NCBI GenBank assembly: GCA_026214975.1
Contig: CM047815.1
Location: 59,465,852-59,529,851 of the forward strand
DNA length: 64,000 nucleotides
Reading direction: 5' to 3'
Source: Gentiana macrophylla
Taxonomy: Eukaryota; Streptophyta; Magnoliopsida; Gentianales; Gentianaceae
In this document: piece after piece, positions 35,571 to 44,843 of the stretch
Position numbering within the stretch: position 1 is the stretch's first letter
Layout: every line of letters begins with the position of its first letter
The notes under the pieces: generated by a model
Database searches by the model: none
What the model saw: the letters and a program-made list of their open reading frames with translations, nothing else
What the model was told of the DNA's origin: nothing
Program-made: the position numbers and the translations under genes

Positions 35571-36310
35571 TTATTCAATTAGGAACAACTGCACGAGTCG
35601 GACATCTATTCCTTCTGTGTCCGGGGTTACCGCAATTCGAGCAATTCCTACCGGAACTGAGTTTGTCCTCTCAAGAGTATCCATCGCTAGTCCTTGCACC
35701 GGAGGCTCACCTTGAGAAGGAATCCTCGTGGTCCTGGGTCGGCCCCGCCTAGCTCCCCGCACTGTGTTTCCTCCTCCTTCCTCACTCTCTGTGCTTAGGC
35801 GGATTGAGGAAGGTTTAGTTCTAATCCATTCGGGAAGAATCCAATCATCCTCGATCGAACAGGAAAACACGCCCTTCATATATACGTTGGAAACATGCGG
35901 CTTTGTAGTAATGAGAACAATAAGTGTAATGGACTCGCAGCGGGTGACTTATGTAAGTGCAAGCATGTACGCAAGGTAATCAAGTCCTCAAATCGTCTCA
36001 AATAACATTTCTTCGTAAGCATATTTATTTTCTCACTAGTATCGATGTCCCCAACTTGAAACTGGTCCCGGTCGATCCTGAGCAGTGTGAAACTCCTTCT
36101 GGCAGGAAAAGATGCTCTGTTGAGCAGACCTAATGAAATTTTCTACGAGCTACCTACCAGGAGCCCCAATACAAAGCCTGGAGATTAGGCATGACACAGC
36201 GGATCAGAAGGAATCGAAAACACCCTAGGGAAAGCATGCAATTCTAAGAACTTCATCAGGCCGAGGCGTACCATGGAATTCAGTTCGAAATATTCGTTCT
36301 TGTAGCAACA
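35571..36310 (-). pseudogene. Unrecognised minus-strand gene remnant with an AT-hook-like motif
   Basis: A 102-codon frame (35,879-35,571) contains IEDDWILPEWIRTKPSS and an AT-hook-like core ARRGRPRTTR, then a Pro/Gly-rich tail. The same frame is open upstream (ESITLIVLITTKPHVSN). Other open minus-strand pieces lie just upstream at 36,140-35,890 (FTLLRIDRDQFQVGDIDTSE) and 36,300-36,200 (VRLGLMKFLELHAFPRVFS). A candidate untranslated leader exon ends at a splice donor near 36,951 (AAATG/GGTAAGC), and the motif cluster at 37.15-37.48 kb would be its promoter. It looks like a decayed multi-exon gene, perhaps of a DNA transposon, but no family is recognised. Confidence 0.35.
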
Positions 36311-36559
36311 AACGACATTAATTTGTCGTTTGTTTCAATTTTTTAAATCACATTCTTGTTACCAATAATTTCAAGGGATGTTCTCAAAGTATCACAAAAT
36401 ACGTAATTCAAAAACCATATATTTGAATTGAATTTTCATCTTCCACTACAACAACAACATAATCAACTTTGTACCAAACCAATAAAACACATTCGGTAAG
36501 CAAGTTTCGTTTATTACTACAAGCGATCACATTGACATCAACCAAAATATATTTGTATC

Positions 36560-36900
36560 GTTATCCAAATATTTCATCAGAATATTCAATCAAAATAAGA
36601 ATGTATCATTGACTACCCTAATTATCCAACGAATGTCAATTCCATTATCGAAATATATAATCAAAATTAATCATTTCTCTACCCTGAAAATGCACATACT
36701 ACACTACGCTAAAAATCGAAATTTTATAACATTAACAATATTAATAAAAATAGAAAATTCATAACATTAATAAAAATAAAAAATTTATAACATTAATAAA
36801 AATCGAAACATTAACAATCGAAAATGCACATACTATACTACGCTAAAAATCGAAAATTTATAACATTAATAAAAAATCAAAAATTCATGTGAACAAAAAA
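36560..36900. repeat. AT-rich tandem repeat
   Basis: The segment ATGCACATACTACACTACGC followed by TAAAAATCGAAA and TTATAACATTAA occurs at about 36,690 and again at about 36,826 (period about 136). Several shorter AACATTAATAAAAAT repeats lie between. Confidence 0.65.
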
Positions 36901-37149
36901 CAATAAAAACAAACACAATAAATAAATTTATTCAAACTTAAGTAAATGCTTACCCATTTGTTTAAAAATACAACTCCGGTGAAATAAAACAACGCAGCTC
37001 AAAAGGACAAATATGGTTGGTTTTTTTTGTGGGTATCAATGGTGAATTTTTGGTGTAGCAATGGTGATTTTTTTGGAAGCAATTGTGATTTTCTTGTGTG
37101 ATGAAACGGTGAAGACAAGAGTAGGTGAAGAGAGTAAATAAGACATTGA

Positions 37150-37480
37150 TAAGGGTTTCAAAATGGATGAAACCCGTCCAAATTTGATAAGGGTGCATCC
37201 AAATTTGGACGGTGCGTCCTCTGTTTGGACGGAGAGACTAAGTTATACCGTCCAAATTGGGACGGTTTTAGAGCTTTGGACAAAATGGACGGAAACCGTC
37301 CAAATGTTGGACGCACCGTCCAAAAATGGAGGAATTAAATCCCAAATTGGACGGTGCATCCAAAATTTTGGGCGGTTTTAAATCTATTTTGCCCTTTCAA
37401 TTTATTTGGACTAAATGCATCCAAATTTGGAGGTTTTGATCAGTATTTGGGCGATTCTCTCCAAATTTAGACGTGGAACT
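37150..37480. repeat. Cluster of GTCCAAATTTGGAC-type palindromic motifs
   Basis: About ten copies of CCGTCCAAAT or its reverse complement in 330 bases, including the perfect core TCCAAATTTGGA at 37,198-37,209. The same motif family fills the spacer at 11,190-12,260. It lies upstream of the minus-strand remnant at 35.6-36.3 kb, as would suit a promoter or subterminal transposase-binding array. Confidence 0.7.
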
Positions 37481-37876
37481 CCAGAAAAAAATGTCGAGAA
37501 TCATCCTGACCTAAAAAATTGTCGAGAGATAAAAGCTACTGATTTTCCAATTTCTCTCTAAAACTTATCTTGTACGCTTGCTTTGTTAAAAGAAAATATA
37601 TATAAAAAAAAAAATCAGACTCAGATAAATACGTGGCATGAGGGCAAGCTTTCCTCAAATTTTAGAAAAGGGGACGTGGCTCACTAAATGAGCTTCTTGC
37701 TCACTCATTTTATAGGTAGGTGGATATTGATATTATTAGATTCTTTGACAATGTTTCTTTAAATAAAAAAAGACAATGTAGGTGTAGGTTTGTGAATAGT
37801 ACTCCAATATGAAAAAGTTATCTAGTCAATTTTTAAGGTTATTTATTAGATTCTTTTGACAACTGCATGCGATAAA

Positions 37877-38225
37877 AGAAACACAAAAGTTTGATTTTGG
37901 AGGTTTTTTATATGTTCGTGGATAATAAAATATAATAAAAATAATTGAAGTAATGATTAGAAAGTTAAAATGTGTTTTTGAAATTTATGTAGATAAAGAA
38001 ATGATTGGTGAGAGAAATTAAAATAAAATAGTATAATGAATAAAATAATGGTAAAAAAAGTAATAAAGTAGATAAAGTGAAATAGTGAAAGAAAATTTAA
38101 TATTTTTTATTTGTAGTTGAAATAATGATTGGTGAGAGAATTGTAAGAAATAATTGATGAAATTATATAAAAAAACTCCAAAAAAAAACTCCAAAAAAAA
38201 CTTCAACTAAAACAAACACAAGCAA
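37877..38225. mobile_element. Possible small MITE
   Basis: AAACACAAAAGTTTGATTTT followed by GGAGGTTTTTTATATG near the left end is answered by TATATAAAAAAACTCC and CAACTAAAACAAACACAAGC at the right. ATGATTGGTGAGAGA occurs twice inside (about 37,999 and 38,131). Inverted ends are imperfect and no clear target duplication is seen. Confidence 0.35.
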
Positions 38226-38885
38226 AAGTTTGTGATATGTTACAATCTTTTGAACGAACTGTGAATTTCAATCTTTGAAATGTTACGATCTTTTGAAATG
38301 TCGGTGTTTTTATACGGCACTATCACTACTCGCGTCGTTAATCATGACTCATTATAATCAATAGTATATATGACTGTTCTATCATTCATTGTGACACAAC
38401 AGTTGTGTCTGTATCATTACTATAAATAATACGGGAACAACGTTTGTGTCGCAACGAGTTGTATAATACATATTGAAAATGTTTATATCACAACAAAATA
38501 TGCTCAACAAATGGCACAACACACTTTTAAACCATTGATTTTTATTAGAATTTTTATAAGTCATCCTATGAGTTTTCATACAGATTAATAACGTAATTGA
38601 ATGTCACAAATTTGAAGGTTAATGTCTAAAATATCTTTTGAATATCATTAATGCAATAATTGTCAAGAGTACGTACAATAATTACCAATGTTTACATTGT
38701 CCATTTACGTTGAGAACTTTAAGTTATTGGGTCTTGCGGCGTCATACGCCGAAATGAACCCACGCAAGCAAGATCTACCTATTTTATTTTTAAATCGAAT
38801 TCAAATCATAGCTGGTCAGATTTGTTTACGTGTTATTTCGATAAAAATGGATATACCACACAAAAACTTCACGGTGAAAACACCA
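38226..38885. other. AT-rich spacer
   Basis: Contains the perfect palindrome GACACAACAGTTGTGTC near 38,392, part of a text that partly recurs near 51,345 (TTGTGACACAA...GTATCATTACT). A 69-codon ORF at 38,688-38,897 (+) is not recognised. Confidence 0.4.
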
Positions 38886-39970
38886 ACTTTATCCTAATTG
38901 GCATCAATCTCTCATTAAACATCGACCACTTGCTACAATAGCTAAAAAATGGGATATTATAATATTAAAATACTATAATAACAAAAAAAAACGAAAATTA
39001 AAGAATAAGAACCCACTTTTTAGAACCCATGTGGCATGAATAAAAAAGCCACTACAGTTACTCTAACGTCATCCTAATTGGTATCGATCTCTCATTAAAC
39101 ATCAACCACTTGCTACAATACCGAAAAATGGGATATTATAATATTAAAATACTATAATAACAAAAAAAATATAAAACAAAATTAAAGAATAAGAACCCAC
39201 TTTTTAGGACGGATGTAATATTAATTATGGAAAATTAGGGATAAGGGACAATAATCTGGAATATTTTTAAGAATATGACAACTACATATTTTTTATAAGG
39301 AGAAGACACAATCGCATAATTTTTATAATGGTAGAATGAACAAATGAATCCCAAAATCGGTAATCTTCCTAAATAATCCCAAAATCAAATAATTTCGATA
39401 AATGAATTTTGATAATGAATCCTTAAAAATCGGTGAATCTCGATAAATGAATTTTGAAAATTAGTGAATTTCGATGATTAATTTTTCTGGTGAATTTAAA
39501 TAATGAATTTCGAACACAAGTGAATTTCGACAATGAATAAATAGCTTTGTCGCTTTATCGCAAAAGCTTTAAAAACTATCCTTCTACTCAATTGATGAAA
39601 TATTTTTCATTCTTTCCCTCATCCCCTATTAATTAAGTCAATAAAGACAACAACAAACATTATATCCTCACCCGAAGAAGTATTTCCCTAAGGCAAATTT
39701 GTAGGCCCTCCCTATATAGTCATTAGTCGATCATTATGATGTATCACTGCAGAAAAGTCGAGTTATTCAGTTTGTTTTTTGCGAAGCAGATGAGTAGCAA
39801 AAGAGAATACCTCCGCCCCACAAAACATTATTCACATTTGAAAAAAGTTTTTCTCGCCATTTTAAAACTAATACATCATTTAATGTTTTTTTTTTCTAAA
39901 CATACCCCTAGCCTAACATTTATGATTGTGTGTTCATTTCATATTCCAAAGCAAACATTAATTATAAGAT
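38886..39970 (+). repeat. Dispersed repeat family, copy 1
   Basis: The text from TCCTAATTGGCATCAATCTC through AAGAACCCACTTTTTAG, then AGTCAATAAAG, CTCCCTATATAGTCA and GATGTATCACTGCAG to about 39,965 recurs in reverse orientation at 53,335-53,878. In this copy the first about 165 bases are duplicated in tandem (38,886-39,050 and 39,066-39,218), and a 0.4-kb insertion splits the middle. The 78-codon frame at 39,736-39,972 has a counterpart in copy 2 (MMYHC-KVELF), but the frames soon diverge. Confidence 0.75.
39219..39635. mobile_element. 0.4-kb MITE with 9-bp target duplication
   Basis: TATTAATTA at 39,219-39,227 and again at 39,627-39,635 flanks 399 bases that are absent from copy 2 of the host repeat, where a single TATTAATTA joins the two sides. 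The ends are weakly inverted (TAGGGATAAGGGACAATAAT versus GGGGATGAGGGAAAGAATGA). The interior holds many GTGAATTTCGA/AATGAATTT repeats. A 9-bp duplication points to a Mutator-type MITE. Confidence 0.75.
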
Positions 39971-39975
39971 AAGGA

Positions 39976-41030
39976 TATATATGTCTATTATTACTAAAAC
40001 ACGACGCATTAACTGAGTTTCTTAATGTTGAGACTTTTTATAGGACGGATATGGTAACTCTTAGGAAAATGTTCATATGAGTAATGAACACACACTGTGC
40101 TAATATATATATAGTATACGTAGAATATTATTATATTCCTCAATTTCTCTTCCACTCTTTTTTTCCCCCTTTCTTTCTTATATATTCTTTAATATTTGTA
40201 TATAATTAAGTAATTTAAACAAAAAAATTGCAGAACTAGACAGAGCAGTGATTTAAATTTGAAAATGACCAAATGACTATATCCTAGGTTTGTCGGGTGA
40301 AATGATTAAGAAATTTGAAGGATCAAATTGGATCACATAAATTTTAGTGTGATATTTTTGTCTCAAGGCTGAGAACAGCACCTCAATATTTCACATACAA
40401 CATATATGGAAATGGATATATTCTAGCTCATATGAGTGAGAAACAAATGTAAACCAACTATAACATACGGGTATGCTAGTAGTTCAAAATAGTGAGAAAC
40501 AAATACAATGGAACTATAACATACGGTTCTGCTAGAAGTTCGAGTGAAGTGGAAAAACAAAACTAACGAAAGAAAATGCTACCGGAATATGCTTCCAATG
40601 GTGATGGTGCCAGAGCATCAGCCTCCGATCTGCACGGGAAAACACTGCTTTCAACAGTGAAGATGGTGCCGGAAAATCAGCTCCGATTACTTGTGCTTCG
40701 GAGGCCTTCTCTTCTTTGTCACACCAATCCCTTCCGATTTTCTCACCCTCTAATTAATTCTTCTATGTTACGAATTCTTTTGTTTTCGTTTTCTTTGAAT
40801 TTCTCGCAAAGGGATAGAGGGGATTATAAAGGAAGAAAAAAATCGGTCTTTAGCCAATGGATGAAAAGTTTTCTAAGAAAAAAAAGCCAATGGATAAAAA
40901 AGTTCACGGGTAAAAATTAAATAGAGGAAACAACAAAACTGTACTCTGTAGTGTGGCACGTGAATAAGTGAGTAGAAAATATGACTATTTATTGTATTTG
41001 TTATATACTAGTAAAAAAAAAATAAAAAAA
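39976..41030. other. No gene supported
   Basis: AT-rich. A 114-codon ORF at 40,576-40,920 (+) has a plausible first half (MLPEYASNGDGARASASDLH) and then turns into Lys/Phe-rich AT sequence. It has no motif, so I do not call it a gene. Confidence 0.4.
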
Positions 41031-41034
41031 TATA

Positions 41035-41070
41035 CTAGTAAAAAATGGGACTCCGTACAACGCACGGAGT
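41035..41070 (-). mobile_element. Helitron-like 3' terminus
   Basis: The minus strand has the hairpin ACTCCGT-GCGTTGT-ACGGAGT (41,070-41,050), then CCCATTTTTTA, then CTAG followed by T (CTAG at 41,038-41,035). A hairpin 10-12 bases before CTRR is the hallmark of Helitron 3' ends. The body would extend to higher coordinates; I could not fix its 5' TC end. Confidence 0.45.
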
Positions 41071-41199
41071 GTCCATTCTATAAGTTTTAACTTATTTGAC
41101 GATATTAAATACGAAGAAATGTAGCGTGAAATGAACCGCTCGTAACGCAATTTTTAAAGTCGCAACAATGAAAATCATTTTACGCGATCTCCTTTCTGA

Positions 41200-42225
41200 T
41201 ACCACAACCTACCACACAACTCTACCCTAGTCAACACACTCTTTCTTATCTACTACACACATTATCAATCACCCAACCACACCCTATCCCAACATTTTTT
41301 AACACTCACCTATTCAATCCTACCTCACCATGCCCTACACCACATTATCTTACCACATATTATCTTATCACACTACCCTATATTACGTAATTTATTCAAC
41401 CTACCAAACTTTACTTAACTTACGCCACATCATCCAACCATACCATCCTACCCTACCATACATCACCGCATTACATCTCATACCTCGTCTCACCTACATT
41501 AGCACACCCTACCGCACTCTGCATCTCTACATACCTACAAACCTTAACCTACCTCTCAACCTACATATTAATTCACTATCCTAGCTAAACCTATTACACC
41601 CTATTTTATCTCATCCCACCCTACCTTACCCTACCCACCACCCCATCCTACTCTACCCTACAACTCCCTACCCTACCGTGCCCACCACCCATCTTACTAT
41701 ACTCTACCCTTCCCACCACCCCAACCCCCTATCCCAACATTTTTTAACACTCACCTATCCAATCCTACCTTACCATGCCCTACACCACATTATCTTACCA
41801 CATATTATCTTACCACACCACCCTATATTACGTACTTTATTCAACCTACCAAACTTTACTTAACTTACGCCACATCATCCAACCATACCATCCTACCCTA
41901 CCATACATCACCGCATTACATCTCATACCTCGCCTCACCTACATTAGCACACCCTACCGCACCCTACCTCTCTACTTACCTACAAACCTTAACCTACCTC
42001 CCAACCTACATATTAATTCACTATCCTAGCTAAGCCTATTACACCCTATTTTATCTCATCCCACCCTACCTTACCCTACCCACCACCCCATCCTACTCTA
42101 CCCTACAACTCCCTACCCTACCGTGCCCACCACCCATCTTACTATACCATATCCTTCCCACCACCCATCTTACTATACCCTACCCTTCCCACCACCCTAA
42201 CCCAACCCACCCCTCACACCTTTTA
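41200..42225. repeat. G-depleted tandem duplication of about 445 bp units
   Basis: About 1 kb with very few G on the plus strand and many CCCTACC/TACCCTAC strings. The unit from CCCTATCCCAACATTTTTTA (41,281) is repeated from about 41,726 with only a few substitutions, including the downstream CACCACCC block. The apparent ORFs here (84 codons each, 445 bases apart) follow from the absence of G-containing stops and are not proteins. Confidence 0.85.
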
Positions 42226-42519
42226 GGGTGGCATCAAAACATGTTCATAGAAGAATAATATAAGTGCGTATGAAATGAATATCCGACACATCTTCGACAT
42301 CTCCGACATCGATTTGGATACTTTTCGACACTACCGAATAAATTTTTTTTTTCAATTTCTACTTAAATCAATTTTAACCTAAAAATAAAGCTATCTTCGA
42401 CATTATTCGCAACAACACGTGTTCTACCCAAAACACGACACGACATGCTTCGATACACCCGACGCCATATCCAACGGTTGTCGGTTGATCAAATGAATAT
42501 TAATTAAAATTTTAATTAA
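42226..42519. other. Flanking sequence of the CACTA element
   Basis: No gene. It contains CGACACATCTTCGACATC-like repeats, and the text resumes in similar style after the CACTA element (50,528-50,580). Confidence 0.5.
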
Positions 42520-42522
42520 AAT
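42520..42522. other. CACTA target-site duplication, left (AAT)
   Basis: AAT directly before CACTAC; AAT again at 50,525-50,527. Three bases is the usual CACTA duplication. Confidence 0.8.
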
Positions 42523-42539
42523 CACTACAAAAAAACAGC

Positions 42540-42975
42540 AGTTTTGCGACGGAAGATTACCGTCGCAAACAAGGGTTATTCCGTCGCAAACCCTAGTTTG
42601 CGACGATTTTTCTTTAATGCGCATTTTTTTAGTCGCAAAACCCCAGTTTTGCGACGGTTTATCCGTCGCAAATTGTTTGCGACGGATTTTGGCGACGGAT
42701 AATAACGTATTTTATTTTATTTTTTAATTATAATTTCCGTCGCAAAAAATGTATAGTCTGTCGCAAATAACAAATAGCGACGGAAATATTCCGTCGCAAA
42801 CATGTAAAATTTGCGTCGCAAAAATGTATAATCCGTCGCAAAAAATGTATAATCCGTCGCAACCGATTTTTATTAAATAATTTATTTATTTTTAGATCTT
42901 TTCATATCCGTCGCAAAATGAGCCTTTGCCGTCGCAAATACCATATTGCGACGGATATATTCCGTCGCAAAAATT
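42540..42975. repeat. CACTA subterminal repeats, left
   Basis: About 20 copies of CCGTCGCAAA or its reverse complement, often as head-to-head pairs; the expected binding sites of the TnpA-type protein. Confidence 0.9.
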
Positions 42976-43378
42976 AAAATTAAACAGAAAATTATGGTTG
43001 CTTTTGCAAAGCACGGCCAAACCACCGCTGCAAAACAGCCTTAATTTTCCCCGGTAGCATTACAATTGCTACCGGCTATCAACAACAACAATATAAACGG
43101 GAATACGATATCAAAGGGGATATGTCAAAAATACGCCAAAGGGAAATGTCAAAAATGAATAAAACGATATGTCAAAGGGATACGATAAGCCAAAATAAAT
43201 AAAATGTATCAAAACAATGTCACCCAATCGGACCCGTGTACTACCTAAACCCACGCTACCTCCTCCAGGTCCATGATCGTAATGGTCATCTCGTCATCGC
43301 GCCTCGTGCCGGGTTGCATCCTCCGAGAGGATGCCGCCAACCGCTGGGTAATCCACGCCTCCATCTGCGCTTAGTCTG

Positions 43379-44702
43379 TCATCCTGACGCTTTGCCTCTC
43401 TCTAGCTCCTCCAACCTCGCCTGGTTTCTCGCGAGTCTGTCATGCATCTCTCGCCATCTCCTCAGGTGAGACGGGTGATTATGCCCGGAGAGTATGTCTC
43501 GGCGGATGAGTGTCGAGCAGGCAAGCAGTTCGTCGTAGTACATGGAGGCAAATGACCCCATGCCAAAACTCTCCTTCTTGTCGTAACCACCAGCCAAGCC
43601 AGTAATAAAGACGCGACTCGCCGACAGCGGTGTCAGCTCGCGCCTCCTGGGCTTTCGCCTTCTTCGAGGTGAAGACGTCCCGCAAAGTATGATATAAATT
43701 TGTTAGTAACAATAATTACATGATATATATATAATGTATATATAATATTTAGAATACATAACGTACTCATGATTTTCTCAAACTTCCTCGAGACGGTTGC
43801 CCGACTTCTTCTTCTTCAACTACTCACCGATCACCGACCGATAGGGCGCCTCTCTATTGTCCTCCATGGCCCGAGCGAAATCGATAACGCTGCGTCGCCC
43901 ATAGCATGTGTCCTGGGATCTTCCTTCCTCACCGGATCCAAGCTCGGTTTAGCTTCTTTTCGCAGATGTTTCTGAACGCCTATTCCGACATAAGATAAAC
44001 AAGTTAGTACATACATATATATATATATATAAAAACAAGTATTGTTAATTAAATATTGAATAATTGCTTACGGGACTCCCAATCCACTCCTCGAATCGAC
44101 GGAGAATATCCGGGTCATCCAAAGCCGAGCACGGGGTTTGTTTGAGCCCGATACATATAATCACGGACCACGTTGATAGCATACCGCTCAAAAGCTTCCC
44201 TAACCAGCGCCGTGGCGTAACTCGGTTTAATGACCTCGCAACATAGTTATATATATGTTATATGTATAGTTATAATTATAGTTATATTTATATATAGTTA
44301 TATTTATATGAACGACGTACTCTAAATGCGTTCCACCACTCATCCTGCCGCTTCCTGGTCGCATTATGCCACGTGGTGGCAAAAGTGTTAAGCTTACCGA
44401 TTATGGCGTTCTTGGCCATTTTCTTGACATAGTTGTCGGTAAACTCATCATATTGAAAACAATAAGTTGTTAATATATTTGGTTAATTAAAATATAAATA
44501 AAAATACAAACAAATTAAAGCAAGATATGTATTAACTTACCATCTCCTCGATCCAAAAAGCGGCAATCCAAGGTCACCATTGACAATGACACCAAAATCC
44601 TCCTCGCTTCATCTGGTGTATCTCATCATCCAAACTCGCTGTTCAGGAGAGGAAGACGCCCGGGGAGGGAACTACCCTACCGCGTCTACCTCTACACGAC
44701 AT
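43379..44702 (-). pseudogene. TnpA-like (Transposase_24) gene of the CACTA element
   Basis: Starts at ATG 44,702 (MSCRGRRGRVVPSPG), an Arg/Gly-rich start typical of this gene. An exon ends at a donor near 44,535 (WIEEM/GTAAGTT). A second exon (44,465-44,330) reads YDEFTDNYVKKMAKN and TTWHNATRKRQDEWWNAF. A third (44,235-44,070) reads YATALVREAFERYAINVV and ALDDPDILRRFEEW. A fourth (43,980-43,800) is poor. The last, ending at a stop at 43,379, reads AGGYDKKESFGMGSFAS and RLARNQARLEELERGKAS. The protein would bind the subterminal repeats. Frame breaks occur between and within exons. Confidence 0.65.
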
Positions 44703-44790
44703 CTATTTGACACGAAAAAATAGCGTTTATACTAATATAAATGCAATTATAATAAAAAGGCGTTTATACTAATTAATAATAAATTACAAT
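44680..44790. repeat. Direct repeat inside the CACTA element, copy 1
   Basis: CTACCGCGTCTACCTCTAC through ATCTATTTGACACGA to GGCGTTTATACTAATTAATA. Nearly the same text lies at 48,556-48,682, where the CTACCT unit is expanded. This copy covers the start codon of the TnpA-like gene. Confidence 0.85.
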
Positions 44791-44843
44791 GTTTAATACA
44801 TTATTATTCACTATCATGACAAAATAAAATATTTAATACATTA

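Noticed and set aside
35571..35879. Functional AT-hook transcription factor
   Set aside because: One RRGRP-like core in a short, unmatched frame amid broken pieces; kept only as an unrecognised remnant.
41330..42029. Two 84-codon ORFs 445 bases apart as a duplicated gene
   Set aside because: They arise from tandemly duplicated, G-free low-complexity DNA in which stop codons are rare; the reading has no protein-like composition.
41200..42225. Interstitial telomere repeat
   Set aside because: The strings are CCCTACC and ACCCTAC with irregular spacing, not runs of the plant telomere unit CCCTAAA.
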